Source of the DNA: Nonomuraea turcica
GTDB taxonomy: Bacteria > Actinomycetota > Actinomycetes > Streptosporangiales > Streptosporangiaceae
Assembly: GCF_030718205.1 (NCBI RefSeq)
Contig: NZ_JAUZQF010000006.1
Span: 62,001-126,000 of the forward strand
Length of the DNA: 64,000 bases
Direction of reading: 5' to 3'
Under the pieces are notes generated by a model, which was not told where the DNA came from, made no database searches, and saw nothing but the letters and a program-made list of their open reading frames with translations. Positions 45,636 through 55,339 of the stretch are shown piece after piece; positions within the stretch are counted from its first letter, which is position 1, and every line of letters starts with the position of its first letter. The position numbers and the translations under genes are program-made.

Positions 45636-46952
45636 CTAGGCGAGTTCCAGCATCGTGATCTCGGGCGGGGCCCCGACCCTTACGGGCGGCCCCCAGAACC
45701 CGGCGCCCCTGGTGACGTAGACCTGCACCCCGTCCACGGTCGCCAGGCCGGACACCACCGGCTGCTGCAGCCCCACGACCAGGCTGAACGGCGCCATCTG
45801 ACCGCCGTGCGTGTGCCCGGACAGCTGCAGGTCCACGCCATGGCGGGCGGCCTGGTCGACTTGGACCGGCTGATGCGCGAGCAGCACCGTGGACCGGCTG
45901 GTGTCGCGGTTGCCGAGGGCCTTGTCGAAGTCGGGGCCGTCGCCCTGGGAGGTGCCGTTGAGGTCGTTCACCCCGGCCAGGTCGAGGACGGCGCCCTGGT
46001 GCCTGATCTCCACGCGCTCGTTTCGCAGCGGGCGCACACCGAGCTGCCCCAGCTCCTCGATCCACTCGGCGAACCCGCCGGGGGCGAAGTATTCATGATT
46101 GCCGGTCACGAAATATGCCCCGTAGCGGGACTCGAGGTCCTTCAGCGGCCGCGCCAGCGCGCCGAGCTGGGCCACCGACCCGTCCACCAGGTCGCCCACG
46201 ATCGCGACGACGTCGGCCTCGAGCTCGTTGATCATGCGGACGATGCGCTCGGTGTGGGCCTTGCCCGTCAGCGGTCCCAGATGGATGTCGCTGACCACGG
46301 CGAACCGCAGGCCGCCGAGCCGCTGGTCCAGGTTCGGCAGCGTGACCTTGACCCGCTCGAGCACCGGATCGCCCAGAGCGCTCGTGATGCCGTAGCCGAC
46401 CGCGCTCAGCGCGCCGGCCCCGGCGATGGCGGCGGTGGCCCGCCCGAGGAACAACCGCCTGCTCAGCGGAGCAGGGGGCGCGGCCTTCTCAGCCGGCGCG
46501 GCCCCCTCAGCAAGGGCGGCCCCCTCAGCAGACGGGACCGTCTCAACCGGCGGAACCGTCTCAACCGGCGCGGTCTCAGCCGGTGCGGTCTCCTCGACCG
46601 GCGCCGCCGTGCCGGCCAGGACCGGGACAGGCTCGAACTCGGCCTCCGGCGCCCGCTTCCGCTCGGCCCTGCGCAGGAACAACCCCGCCACAGCCCGCGG
46701 AATCTCCAGCACCACCAAGAACAGGAACAGATAGAACAGCAACGCCAGCCAGACGTATCCCGGCCAGGCCAGCCAGTGCCCGAACTCCATCCGCGTGCTG
46801 ACGAACGTGCCCACGACCAGCGCGAATAGGCCCACCATGCCCCAGGTCAGCGCCTTGCGCAGCCGCCCGGGGCCGGTGGTCGAACGCACCAGCCGGTGCC
46901 AGAGGTAATAGTGCGCCAGCAGCACCAGGCCGACGAAGATCAGGACCACCAC
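45636..46952 (-). CDS. Membrane metallophosphoesterase
   Basis: A 438-residue calcineurin-like phosphoesterase. There are about three N-terminal helices, a Pro/Glu/Val-rich linker with repeated ETAP/VETVP units, a second possible leader with RRLFLGR, then the catalytic domain. Metal ligands are in SDIHLG, GDLVDG, GNHEYF and SGHTHGGQ. It probably faces the outside and cleaves a phospho-ester of unknown identity. The start is GTG at 46952. It begins 14 bases after topA stops, on the same strand. Confidence 0.9.
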   Translation of the reverse strand: MVVLIFVGLVLLAHYYLWHRLVRSTTGPGRLRKALTWGMVGLFALVVGTFVSTRMEFGHWLAWPGYVWLALLFYLFLFLVVLEIPRAVAGLFLRRAERKRAPEAEFEPVPVLAGTAAPVEETAPAETAPVETVPPVETVPSAEGAALAEGAAPAEKAAPPAPLSRRLFLGRATAAIAGAGALSAVGYGITSALGDPVLERVKVTLPNLDQRLGGLRFAVVSDIHLGPLTGKAHTERIVRMINELEADVVAIVGDLVDGSVAQLGALARPLKDLESRYGAYFVTGNHEYFAPGGFAEWIEELGQLGVRPLRNERVEIRHQGAVLDLAGVNDLNGTSQGDGPDFDKALGNRDTSRSTVLLAHQPVQVDQAARHGVDLQLSGHTHGGQMAPFSLVVGLQQPVVSGLATVDGVQVYVTRGAGFWGPPVRVGAPPEITMLELA

Positions 46953-46966
46953 GTATTAGATGCTAC

Positions 46967-49657
46967 TTACGATTTGGCAGCCGGCTTCTTCGCGGGAGGC
47001 TTTTTCGCCGGCGCCTTCCTCGTCGTGGTGGTCTTCTTCGGCGCCGGCGCCCGCTCCCGCCGCTCGGCCAGCAGCTCCGCCGCCCGCTCGATCGTGATGT
47101 CCTCGACCGTGTCGCCCTTGCGCAGGGAGGCGTTGGTCTCGCCGTCGGTCACGTAGGGGCCGAAGCGCCCCTCCTTGACCACGACCGGCTTCTTGGAGTT
47201 GGGGTCGTCGCCCAGCTCGCGCAGCGGCGCCGCGGCAGCGGCCCGCCGCCCACGCGGCTTGGGCTGCGCGAACAGCTCCTTCGCCTGGTCGATGGTGACC
47301 GTGAGCAGGGCCTCCTCGGAGGCCAGCGAGCGCGAGTCCGTGCCCTTCTTCAGGTAGGGCCCGAACTTGCCGTTGTACGCCGTGACCTCCTCGCCCTCCA
47401 GCTCGCCCACGACCCTGGGGATCGACAGCAGCTTGAGCGCGTCCTCGAGCGTGATCGTGTCCAGCGACATCGTCTTGAACAGCGAGCTCGTACGGGGCTT
47501 CGGCGCGTCGGCCTTCTTCGTCCGCCGCTTGGGAGCCTCTTCGTCCACGGACGGCTCGGGCAGGACCTCCGTCACATAAGGCCCGTACCGGCCGTCCTTG
47601 GCCACGATCATGTGCCCGGTCACCGGGTCGTGCCCCAGTTCGCGGTCACCCGTCGGCCGCGAGAACAGCTCCTCGGCCTTCTCGGCGGTGAGCTCGTCGG
47701 GCGTCATGTCCTCGGGCACGTTGACCCGGGCGCCCTCCCTGTCCAGGTAGGGGCCGTACCGCCCGACCCGCAGGACGATGTCCGACCCCCTGACCGGGAA
47801 CGAGCTGATCTCCTTGGCGTCGATGTCGCCGAGGTCGGTGACCATCTCCTTCAGGCCCTCGTCGCCGTCGGAGCCGTAATAGAACCGCTGCAGCTCCGGC
47901 ACCCGCTCCGCCCGGTCGTTGGCGATGTCGTCGAGCACCTTCTCCATGTCGGCCGTGAAGTCGTAGTCGACCAGGTTGCCGAAATGCTGCTCCAGCAGGT
48001 TGACCACGGCGAACGCCAGGAACGACGGCACCAGCGCCGTGCCCTTCTTGAACACGTAGCCGCGGTCGAGGATCGTCCCGATGATCGAAGCGTACGTCGA
48101 CGGCCGCCCGATCTCCCGATCCTCCAGCTCCTTGACCAGCGACGCCTCGGTGTAACGCGCGGGCGGCTTGGTCGAGTGGCCGGCCACGTCGAGCCTGGTC
48201 ACGCTGAGCGGGTCACCTTCGGCCAGGTTGGGCAGCCGCTTCTCGGAGTCGTCGCGGTCGGTCGATGGATCGTCGGCCCCCTCCACGTACGCCTTGAGGA
48301 AGCCGTAGAACGTGATCGTCCGGCCCGACGCGCTGAACTCGACGTCCTCGCCGGCCGACGACCTGCCGCTCACCTTCACCGTGACCGACTCGCCGATCGC
48401 GTCCTTCATCTGCGAGGACACGGTCCGCTGCCAGATCAGCTCGTACAGGCGGAACTGGTCACCCGTCAGCCCGGTCTCGCCCGGCGTGCGGAACTCCTCG
48501 CCAGAGGGCCGGATCGCCTCGTGCGCCTCCTGGGCGCTTTTGACCTTGCTGCTGTAGACGCGCGGCTTGTCCGGGACGTACTCGCGGCCGTACAGCTTGA
48601 TCGCTTGCGACCGCGCGGCCGCGATCGCCGTCTCCGACAGCGTGATGCTGTCGGTACGCATGTAGGTGATGAAGCCGTTCTCGTAGAGCCGCTGGGCGAC
48701 CTGCATCGTGTATTTGGCGGAGAATCCCAGCTTCCGGCTGGCCTCCTGCTGCAATGTGGTCGTCCGGAACGGCGCGTACGGCTTGCGCGTGTACGGCTTG
48801 CGCTCGACCGACTTGACCGCGAACGACACCCCCTGGAGCCGCCCGGCGAGCTCGCCCGCGGCCGCCTCGGACAGGTGCAGCACATCGGCGTTCTTGAGCT
48901 GCCCGGTGCTGGCGAAGTCGCGGCCCTGCGCCACCCGCTTGCCGTCGACCAGGGTCAGCGTCGCGGTGAAGTCACGCGGACGCTCCTCCGGCTTGTTGGT
49001 GTCGAACAACGCCTGCAGGTCCCAGTAGTGGGCGGACGTGAACGCGATGCGCTCCCGCTCACGCTCCACCACCAGCCGCGTCGCCACGGACTGGACGCGA
49101 CCCGCCGACAGCTTGGGCTTGACCTTCTTCCACAGCACGGGGCTGACCTCGTAACCGTAGAGCCGGTCGAGGATGCGCCTGGTCTCCTGGGCGTCCACCA
49201 GGCGGAGGTTGAGGTCGCGCGGGTTGGCCACGGCGTCCCGGATGGCCTGCGGGGTGATCTCGTGGAACACCATGCGGTGCACCGGAACCTTGGGCTTGAG
49301 CACCTCGCGCAGGTGCCAGGCGATGGCCTCGCCCTCGCGGTCCTCGTCGGTGGCCAGATAGAGTTCGTCGGCGTCCTTCAGCAGCTGCCGCAGTTTGGCG
49401 ACCTGCGACCGCTTGTCGGGGTTGACGACGTACAGCGGCTCGAAGTCGTGCTCGACATTCACCCCGAGACGCGCCCATGGCGCCCCCTTGAACTTCTCAG
49501 GGATGTCGTCGGCTTTCTCCGGCAGGTCGCGGATGTGGCCGATGCTCGATTCGACGATGTAGCCGCGCCCGAGGTACCCGGCGATCGTCTTCGCCTTGGC
49601 CGGCGACTCGACGATCACCAGGCGTGTTCCGCCGGCGCTGCCGTTCTTGGCTGGCAC
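46967..49657 (-). CDS. topA: DNA topoisomerase I
   Basis: An 896-residue type IA topoisomerase that relaxes negative supercoils. The TOPRIM domain begins TRLVIVESPAKAKTIAGYLG and has DEDREGEAIAWHL; the active-site Tyr region is GFITYMRTDSITLS. In place of zinc fingers it has several C-terminal repeats of GRFGPYV/GKFGPYL type, and a Lys/Ala tail (KKPPAKKPAAK), both typical of actinobacteria. The start is GTG at 49657, with AGGAAG upstream; longer frames add no conserved sequence. Confidence 0.96.
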   Translation of the reverse strand: MPAKNGSAGGTRLVIVESPAKAKTIAGYLGRGYIVESSIGHIRDLPEKADDIPEKFKGAPWARLGVNVEHDFEPLYVVNPDKRSQVAKLRQLLKDADELYLATDEDREGEAIAWHLREVLKPKVPVHRMVFHEITPQAIRDAVANPRDLNLRLVDAQETRRILDRLYGYEVSPVLWKKVKPKLSAGRVQSVATRLVVERERERIAFTSAHYWDLQALFDTNKPEERPRDFTATLTLVDGKRVAQGRDFASTGQLKNADVLHLSEAAAGELAGRLQGVSFAVKSVERKPYTRKPYAPFRTTTLQQEASRKLGFSAKYTMQVAQRLYENGFITYMRTDSITLSETAIAAARSQAIKLYGREYVPDKPRVYSSKVKSAQEAHEAIRPSGEEFRTPGETGLTGDQFRLYELIWQRTVSSQMKDAIGESVTVKVSGRSSAGEDVEFSASGRTITFYGFLKAYVEGADDPSTDRDDSEKRLPNLAEGDPLSVTRLDVAGHSTKPPARYTEASLVKELEDREIGRPSTYASIIGTILDRGYVFKKGTALVPSFLAFAVVNLLEQHFGNLVDYDFTADMEKVLDDIANDRAERVPELQRFYYGSDGDEGLKEMVTDLGDIDAKEISSFPVRGSDIVLRVGRYGPYLDREGARVNVPEDMTPDELTAEKAEELFSRPTGDRELGHDPVTGHMIVAKDGRYGPYVTEVLPEPSVDEEAPKRRTKKADAPKPRTSSLFKTMSLDTITLEDALKLLSIPRVVGELEGEEVTAYNGKFGPYLKKGTDSRSLASEEALLTVTIDQAKELFAQPKPRGRRAAAAAPLRELGDDPNSKKPVVVKEGRFGPYVTDGETNASLRKGDTVEDITIERAAELLAERRERAPAPKKTTTTRKAPAKKPPAKKPAAKS

Positions 49658-49847
49658 GCTGCTTCCTACCTCGCTGTTCGCTAGCAAAATCCCCCTGCCG
49701 GGAGTCGGCACAGACTGAAAGGTAACCCGACTCGCGGAAATTTCCTTCCCCCGGGCTACCCACTACCTTCCGGGTCCACCCACAAGCACGCAGAATAAGG
49801 CCCATCGAGCGGCATGGCGCCCTGACTCACCCTGGAGACTAATCGTT

Positions 49848-50033
49848 GTGCTCGACTACTCCTACATGGATATCTTCATTCCGCGCGACCTCACTCGCGA
49901 AGCAGCACGTCAGCTGCTGACCGAACACGCAGAGTACGGTCAATGGGAGCTCGCGCGCGTACGCGTCCACCCCGACGGGAGCCGTCACGTACGGCTACGC
50001 CGCAAGATTATGCGGGTCCGCCGGACGCTCTGA
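49848..50033 (+). CDS. DUF5703 family small protein
   Basis: A 61-residue protein (LDYSYMDIFIPRDLTREA, then WELARVRVHPDGSRHVRLRR) of the DUF5703 type, conserved in actinobacteria and often found near topA. It has an acidic start and very basic end, and it may bind nucleic acid, though this is not known. The start is GTG at 49848. It is divergent from topA and followed by a strong hairpin. Confidence 0.8.
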   Translation: MLDYSYMDIFIPRDLTREAARQLLTEHAEYGQWELARVRVHPDGSRHVRLRRKIMRVRRTL

Positions 50034-50044
50034 ACGCGGACATG

Positions 50045-50085
50045 GCTTTGCCCGTCCCAGGCCGCGCCCCCGGAACGGGCAAAGC
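50045..50085. terminator. Bidirectional hairpin terminator
   Basis: An 11-base perfect stem, GCTTTGCCCGT with ACGGGCAAAGC, and a 19-base loop, 11 bases after the DUF5703 stop. It also faces the end of the chaplin gene. Confidence 0.75.
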
Positions 50086-50154
50086 ATCTATCGCTGACTG
50101 CTCACGGGCTGCGAGCAGCAGCCGTACCTGTATACGGACTCGCCGAATCCCTCA

Positions 50155-50179
50155 CTTCCGGCCGGGTCGAAGCCGGAAG
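50155..50179 (-). terminator. Hairpin after the chaplin gene
   Basis: Stem CTTCCGGC with GCCGGAAG, nine-base loop, 11 bases beyond the chaplin stop at 50191. No T-run, as often in high-GC genomes. Confidence 0.6.
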
Positions 50180-50190
50180 GTGTGGCGGGA

Positions 50191-52263
50191 CTACTTGCGG
50201 GCGAACCGGATGCGGCGGGCCGACGCGAACAGCGTCGCCGACGCGGCGAACATGGCGCCGAGTGCGAGGGCGAGCAGCGAGCTCGGGTTCATCCCGGTGA
50301 GGCCGGCGGGCTGCTCGGCGCTCATCAGGCCGATGCCGCCGATCGGCAGGCCCCGGGTGACGGAGGTCACCGCGCCGCCGACGGGAGTGGAGGAGATCAG
50401 GTCGGTCGCCGTGCTGAGCGGGGAGGACGAGCGGGCCGGCGCCGGACGGGACTGCGCGGTCTTCGACGCCTTGGCCGGGGCCTGGGCGTGGACGGGCAGG
50501 CCGGGCAGCTCGGGCAGCTGCGGCAGGCCGAACGTCCTGGCGACGTCCTCGACCAGCGGCACCGCGGTCACCTGCTGCGTGAGACCGGAAACGGCGTCGA
50601 GCTGCGCGGCGCCGGCGAGGTCCTGCAGCCGAGCGCCATCCGCCAGACCCTGCACCTGCTCGGTCACCGCGGAGACGCCACCGACGGTCTCCTTCAACGC
50701 GCCCGCGACGGGGACGCTCTCCAGGACCTCGGCCCCTGGAACACTCTCGAGAGCCCCGACGGCCGGGACACCCTGGAGGCCGCCCAGGGCCGGGACGCCG
50801 GCCAGCATGGGCAGCAGGCCGCTCTTCGCGGTCGCGGTCTTGCTGACGGTGGCGTGGGTGCGCCCGTACGAGCCGCCGGAACTCTCGTGTCCGGGCCTGC
50901 CGACGTTCGCCCCGCCCAGGCATCCGGCCGCCGCGTCGCCCAGGACGGCCACGGCGTTGCCGCAGACGTTCACCGGCGCGGCGATCGGCGCCACGATCTG
51001 GTTACCGGCCAGCACACCGCCCCTGCCGGACGTCCGGTTGCCGCCGCCGTTACCCGGCGAGACCCCCGCGCCGCCCTTGCAGTGGGCCTCGGAGGCCCCG
51101 AGCACCGCGGCCGCGTTGCCGCAGACGTTGACGGGCGCACTGATCGGCGCGACCGTCTGGTTCCCGCTTAGCACACCGCCCACTCCCGACGTACGGTTGC
51201 CGCCCGCGCCGGAGTTGCGGACCTTGGCGCCGCCCTTGCAGCCGGCGAAGGCGTGCCCGAGCGCGGCGGCCGCGTTGCCGCAGACGTTGACGGGCGCACT
51301 GATCGGCGCGACCGCCTGGTTCCCGCTCAGCACACCGCCCACTCCCGACGTACGGTTGCCGCCCGCACCGGAGTTGCGAACCTCGGCGCCACCGTTGCAT
51401 CCCGCGGTGGCGTTGCCCGCGGCGTTGCCGCAGACCTCGACCGGCAGGCTGACCGGGGCCACGACCTGGTTGCCGCTGCCCGCGCCGAAGCGCCCGTCGG
51501 TGTCGTTGCCCGCGCTCCTGTGGTGCTTGCGGTAGCTCGGCCCGCCGCTGGTCACGGAAGAGCCGCCCTTGCAGCCCGAGAACGCCCGCCCGAACACGGC
51601 CACCGAGTTGCCGCAGAGGTTGATCGGCGCGCTGATGGGCGCGACGGCCTGGTTGCCGCCCAGCACGCTCCCCTCACCGGACGTACGGTTGCCGCCCGCG
51701 CCGGTGCCGTAGACGGTCGCGCCGCCCTTGCACCCCGCCGTAGCGTCGCCGAAGATCGCCACCGCGTTGCCGCAGGCGTTCAGCGGGGCGGAGATGGGCG
51801 CGGTGATCTGGTTGCCGCCGAGCACGCTCCCGTCCCCGGAGGTACGGTTGCCGCCCGCGCCGCCCTTGCCCTGGTTGCGAACGCTCGCGCCGCCCTTGCA
51901 GCCGGCGTCGGCCTCGCCGAACAGCGCGATCGCGTTGCCGCAGGCGTTGACCGGGGCGCTGATCGGAACGTTGATCTGGTTGCCGCCGCCGACGGAATCG
52001 TCACCCGAGGTCCTGCCGGAGATGCCGCTCCTGCCGTTGTTCACCACCTCGGCGCCGCCCTGCGAGGAGGCCTCCGCCGAGCCGGCCGCCGCGACCGAGT
52101 TGCCGCTGATGTCGATGGGGAGAGAGATCGGCAGGTCAATCTGGTTGCCGCCGCCGATGGAACCGTCGCCTGAGGTGTCGGCGAGGGCGGTGCCGCCGCC
52201 GAACGACATGACCGCCACCGCGAGAAAGGCGGCAGGGGTCGATGCCTTGGCCCACGTACGCAT
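50191..52263 (-). CDS. Eight-domain chaplin-like surface protein
   Basis: A 690-residue secreted protein with a signal peptide (to about GTALADT) and eight tandem chaplin domains of the type GNQxxAPISAPVNVCGNAxxxxG with a second Cys and KGG. The first domain lacks the Cys pair (ISGNSVAAAG), and the fifth is shortened. Linkers are Gly/Asn/Thr/Ser-rich and carry GGNRTSG repeats. An Ala/Val-rich stalk follows, then a hydrophobic segment (SSLLALALGAMFAASATLF) and a basic end (RRIRFARK). No LPxTG or LAxTG motif is seen; PAGLTG lies just ahead of the helix. Start is ATG at 52263, with AGGAGC. Chaplins coat aerial hyphae and spores as amyloid-like hydrophobic fibres. Confidence 0.87.
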   Translation of the reverse strand: MRTWAKASTPAAFLAVAVMSFGGGTALADTSGDGSIGGGNQIDLPISLPIDISGNSVAAAGSAEASSQGGAEVVNNGRSGISGRTSGDDSVGGGNQINVPISAPVNACGNAIALFGEADAGCKGGASVRNQGKGGAGGNRTSGDGSVLGGNQITAPISAPLNACGNAVAIFGDATAGCKGGATVYGTGAGGNRTSGEGSVLGGNQAVAPISAPINLCGNSVAVFGRAFSGCKGGSSVTSGGPSYRKHHRSAGNDTDGRFGAGSGNQVVAPVSLPVEVCGNAAGNATAGCNGGAEVRNSGAGGNRTSGVGGVLSGNQAVAPISAPVNVCGNAAAALGHAFAGCKGGAKVRNSGAGGNRTSGVGGVLSGNQTVAPISAPVNVCGNAAAVLGASEAHCKGGAGVSPGNGGGNRTSGRGGVLAGNQIVAPIAAPVNVCGNAVAVLGDAAAGCLGGANVGRPGHESSGGSYGRTHATVSKTATAKSGLLPMLAGVPALGGLQGVPAVGALESVPGAEVLESVPVAGALKETVGGVSAVTEQVQGLADGARLQDLAGAAQLDAVSGLTQQVTAVPLVEDVARTFGLPQLPELPGLPVHAQAPAKASKTAQSRPAPARSSSPLSTATDLISSTPVGGAVTSVTRGLPIGGIGLMSAEQPAGLTGMNPSSLLALALGAMFAASATLFASARRIRFARK

Positions 52264-52462
52264 GATGAATGCTCCTAGTGGTTCTTGGGGGGATACCTGA
52301 ACAGATCGCGGGCAGCCCGAGACCAGATGAGGTTCACGCACAGCGGAGACCTCGAGACCGCGAACCGGTTTGACTGACGTGTCACCCGCCGGCGGAGGGG
52401 ATCAAGCCGCGCTCCGCCGCTGTGGCATGAAGATGCCGATCAGTGCGATGTGAAGGCGGGGG

Positions 52463-53104
52463 TCAGTCAGGTGAGAAAGAAGGGTCGTCCGCCGCTGTGC
52501 GGACGACGGGGGGCAGCACGTACGCCGGGAGAGCGCGCCGCGCCTGGAGCCGCGGGTCGAAGACGGACCTCGCGATGTCCCCCGTAGCGGCACCGAACGG
52601 GCCGCTGCCACCGCCATTGGGCACCAAGCCATTGGTGTCCAGGATCTTTCCGGCAGTGGACGGTGATGGAAGGCCAGGATCCCGCTGGCTGTTGAGCCCG
52701 TCGACCGTGCGCCCGGCCATGGCCTCCGCGTTGATCGACGCCGAGCCCTGATCCGAGCCCACGAGGGCATGGGGCACCGCTTCCGCCACGGCGGAATCCG
52801 CCGTGGCGGTGACGTCCGCAGCTGCCGGAGCAGCGGTGAGCATGCCGAACAGAACAGCGAGCAGCCACCCGGCGACCGCGAGGGCACCGATCATGACTGC
52901 CCGCACGACGACCCGTCGGGCACCGGCCGCGAACCGCGCCATCCGGCGAACCCGATCGTCAGCCGCGTCCTGCTCCGGATGGGCCACGGGCAGACGGCAC
53001 GCAGCGAGGGACATCTCCCTCGACTGCTGCACTGCCGCGCGCACCACGTGACCTCCCGGACTCCAGAACCGACCCCACACCATGAGGACGTTCCGAGGAC
53101 TCAT
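52463..53104 (-). CDS. Membrane or exported protein, hypothetical
   Basis: A 213-residue product with a strong hydrophobic segment (VMIGALAVAGWLLAVLFGML) ending in an AAPAAADV cleavage-like site, then a small, Gly/Pro/Ser-rich extracytoplasmic part. No family is recognised. The start is uncertain: ATG at 53104, at 53014 and at 52942 are all in frame; the last would give a classical signal peptide. It is on the same strand as, and 199 bases ahead of, the chaplin gene, so the two may be expressed together at the surface. Confidence 0.55.
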   Translation of the reverse strand: MSPRNVLMVWGRFWSPGGHVVRAAVQQSREMSLAACRLPVAHPEQDAADDRVRRMARFAAGARRVVVRAVMIGALAVAGWLLAVLFGMLTAAPAAADVTATADSAVAEAVPHALVGSDQGSASINAEAMAGRTVDGLNSQRDPGLPSPSTAGKILDTNGLVPNGGGSGPFGAATGDIARSVFDPRLQARRALPAYVLPPVVRTAADDPSFSPD

Positions 53105-53387
53105 CCCTCAACGGTCCGTAACCGTAGCAGCACGCAAGGTCGCCGCAACCCTCTTTTCACGTGAGTTCCAGGAATTCGCCAACCGCACAACTCCCAAACC
53201 AGCCCCAATCACCCCATCCGGCCGGCACCCACACCAAGACGCCGCCATCAGCGCCCCCAACCCGCCCCAATCCGGCCCCACCAAGAGGTCTTCGAAGAGT
53301 GACCGGATTCTTGGTATGACGCACTCCGTAGAGTTTGCTAACCTTACTGAGCCGACGCGAGATGACGGTCTCGCGTGCAGGCACCAA

Positions 53388-53473
53388 GTCCGGGTGGCGG
53401 AATAGGCAGACGCGCTAGCTTGAGGTGCTAGTGCCCAGTGATGGGCATGGGGGTTCAAGTCCCCCCTCGGACA
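53388..53473 (+). tRNA. tRNA-Leu (anticodon GAG)
   Basis: An 86-base class II tRNA: acceptor GTCCGGG/CTCGGAC, D-arm with GGCGGAATAGGCAGACGC, anticodon arm CTAGC-TTGAGGT-GCTAG with anticodon GAG, a long variable arm (TGCCCAGTGATGGGCA), and T-arm GGGGG-TTCAAGT-CCCCC. CCA is not encoded. It reads CUU and CUC codons. Confidence 0.95.
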
Positions 53474-53482
53474 CCCAGGAGA

Positions 53483-53525
53483 CCCCGAGTTTGTGCAGGT
53501 CACAGGCTCGGGGCTTTTGTGTTTT
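53483..53525 (+). terminator. Terminator of tRNA-Leu
   Basis: Stem CCCCGAG with CTCGGGG, then CTTTTGTGTTTT. It starts nine bases after the tRNA and is a good rho-independent terminator. Confidence 0.8.
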
Positions 53526-53739
53526 CGCCACCGGAACGAGCCGTGATGCTGCTCTGAAACTTCCCGGCCTTGATCAGCCGTTGCCGCCCGTGATTGCGGC
53601 GAAGCTGTCGACGGCGTCGCGCTGGATCGCCGGAAGACCGGCCTACCCGACAAGGGACATCCACACCGCCATGCCCTGCACCGCTTCGACGGCGCGAGAC
53701 TTTCCGACGAGACCACGCCCGCAGCTCAGCCCAACCGAT

Positions 53740-54096
53740 CTGTGTCTGGGTGGCGGTGAGTTCACCGAGGACATCTACTCCCTCAAACGCGAGGTGCTGG
53801 AGTTCCGCGCAGCCCAGGACCCGCTGGTGCCAGTCCTGGAGGAGATCGTCAAAGGCCAGGTGGAGCTGTGCACCGTCGCCCGCGAGCACTTCCGCGACGT
53901 GCTGGATCACCTGCTTCGAGTGGACGCCCAGGTCGACGAGCACAACGAGTTACTGACCAGCGCCCTGAGCGCGCACCTGGCCCTGGTGAGCCGAGAGCAC
54001 AGCACCGCAGCCATGCAGCAGAACGCCGACATGCGCAAGATGGTCATCGCCGTGATCATCGTCCACCGGCTGCTGCGCAAGAGCGGGTGGCTGTGA
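53740..54096 (+). pseudogene. CorA magnesium transporter remnant
   Basis: The frame encodes EDIYSLKREVLEFRAAQDPL, REHFRDVLDHLLRVDAQVDE and ALVSREHSTAAMQQNADMRK, closely following the stalk and pore-helix entry of CorA-type Mg2+ channels. The cytoplasmic N-terminal domain and both C-terminal membrane helices, including the GMN motif, are missing. The frame ends at TGA 54094-54096. Its position behind a tRNA suggests damage during insertion or deletion events there. Between the tRNA terminator and this fragment (53526-53739) nothing else is seen. Confidence 0.65.
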
Positions 54097-54224
54097 AGAC
54101 GCCGAAGTTCCCGCCCCGCGGGCTTTCCTCCAGCCGGATCCTGCTGGCTGCCGTCATCGCCTGGATCGTCCTGCTAACCGTCCTCATCCTGCTCGACCCC
54201 CGTTCCGCCGGCGCCACGCCCTAA
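54093..54224 (+). CDS. 43-residue membrane peptide
   Basis: A frame from GTG at 54093, overlapping the CorA remnant's TGA, to TAA at 54222. It encodes VKTPKFPPRGLSSSRILL, then a helix (AAVIAWIVLLTVLILL) and a short tail DPRSAGATP. The basic start with one helix is like small membrane proteins encoded in actinobacterial integrative elements. Family unknown. The stretch from 54225 to 54457 looks like broken coding sequence with no intact gene. Confidence 0.45.
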   Translation: MKTPKFPPRGLSSSRILLAAVIAWIVLLTVLILLDPRSAGATP

Positions 54225-54457
54225 TGACCAGCAGCGCGCCCGCAAGCAGGCCTTGCGAGACGAGTGCGACGCCTACGTCCTCACGTTCCTGCGGTTCGAC
54301 CATGAGCCATGGATGCGGTGGGCGGCGCGGTGACCGACACCGCCTTCGTGGCCGACACCCACCGCACCCTCGCCCTACTGGTGCCCTACCTGGCGATGAC
54401 GCTGATAAGCGACACCTGGGCGCCACCGCCTACCGCGACGTGGCCCGATGGGTCGGG

Positions 54458-54889
54458 TCAGGAGCGCGCCTGGAACGACAGTGGTTCTCCCGTCTCGATC
54501 AGGCTCTTGAGACTGGAGAGAATCATGGGCCAACCCGGGGCGACCACCTTGAGGAACGCGCCCTCCGATTCCAGGTCGCTGTGCACCACGGTCAATCGAG
54601 TCACCTCCCCCATCGGCGTCAGCTCGAACGAGACCGTCGAGGGATGCCCGCCGTTGGCCTGCGGCTGATCAGTTTGGCTCCATTCGTAAACAAGCCCCCG
54701 CCCGCGTACGGCCTGCAGAACGGTGCCATCACCGTTGGGGGATCGGCTGGACAGCGGCGAGCCGGGCTGCCAGTCGGTCTGGAAGGACATGCCAAAGCGC
54801 CACCGCGGCACCAGCTGTGGATCGGTCAACGCTGCCCAGACGTCATCGGGCGATGCGCGCAGATACAGGTCGACGTGGAGACTCTCCAC
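54458..54889 (-). CDS. SRPBCC (AHSA1/polyketide cyclase-like) protein
   Basis: A 143-residue START/SRPBCC-fold protein with a hydrophobic ligand cavity. Visible hallmarks are VDLYLRASPDDVWAALTDP near the N-terminus, GRGLVYEWSQ and the C-terminal helix GWPMILSSLKSLIETG, with its Trp-Pro as in AHSA1-type proteins. Start is ATG at 54889. Ligand and role are unknown. The 450 bases upstream, to 55339, show no gene on either strand that I can support. Confidence 0.8.
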   Translation of the reverse strand: MESLHVDLYLRASPDDVWAALTDPQLVPRWRFGMSFQTDWQPGSPLSSRSPNGDGTVLQAVRGRGLVYEWSQTDQPQANGGHPSTVSFELTPMGEVTRLTVVHSDLESEGAFLKVVAPGWPMILSSLKSLIETGEPLSFQARS

Positions 54890-55339
54890 GGGCCCTCCAA
54901 TCGAGAATCTGATGAGGACAATCGCTCAGCATCCCGGCACGCCGAGAACCGGACCGGACATCGGCGTCCTCTACTTTCGAGACGAACAGGAGCGGCCGAG
55001 TATCGACAACCCAACCATTCGCGGCATGTGATCCATATCACACTGATGTACCGTCTTGGGGGCGACAATGGACCGTACCTTCCGGCAAGTCGTTCCACGG
55101 CTTCCGCAGCCGATGGCACCGTCACGGGGCAAGCGTTGCTGCCGGCCGTGATGGCCACCGCCGACCGCCTCCAGTACGACATGCGTCGGGAGCCTGTCCG
55201 GCCTGAGGCTCTGGCACGAATGCGGTGGTGACGGTACGTGGTCTTGGAGAGCGGGATCCGCTGCCGTAGTAGGGCGTGTTGGCATGGAGCAGCAGGCTTG
55301 CCTCACCTAACCCGCCGACCCTCTCCCGCGGCGCTCATG

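Noticed and set aside
50900..52200. Regular repeats resembling a CRISPR array
   Set aside because: The repeats are in frame, translate into chaplin domains and vary between copies; there are no spacers and no cas genes.
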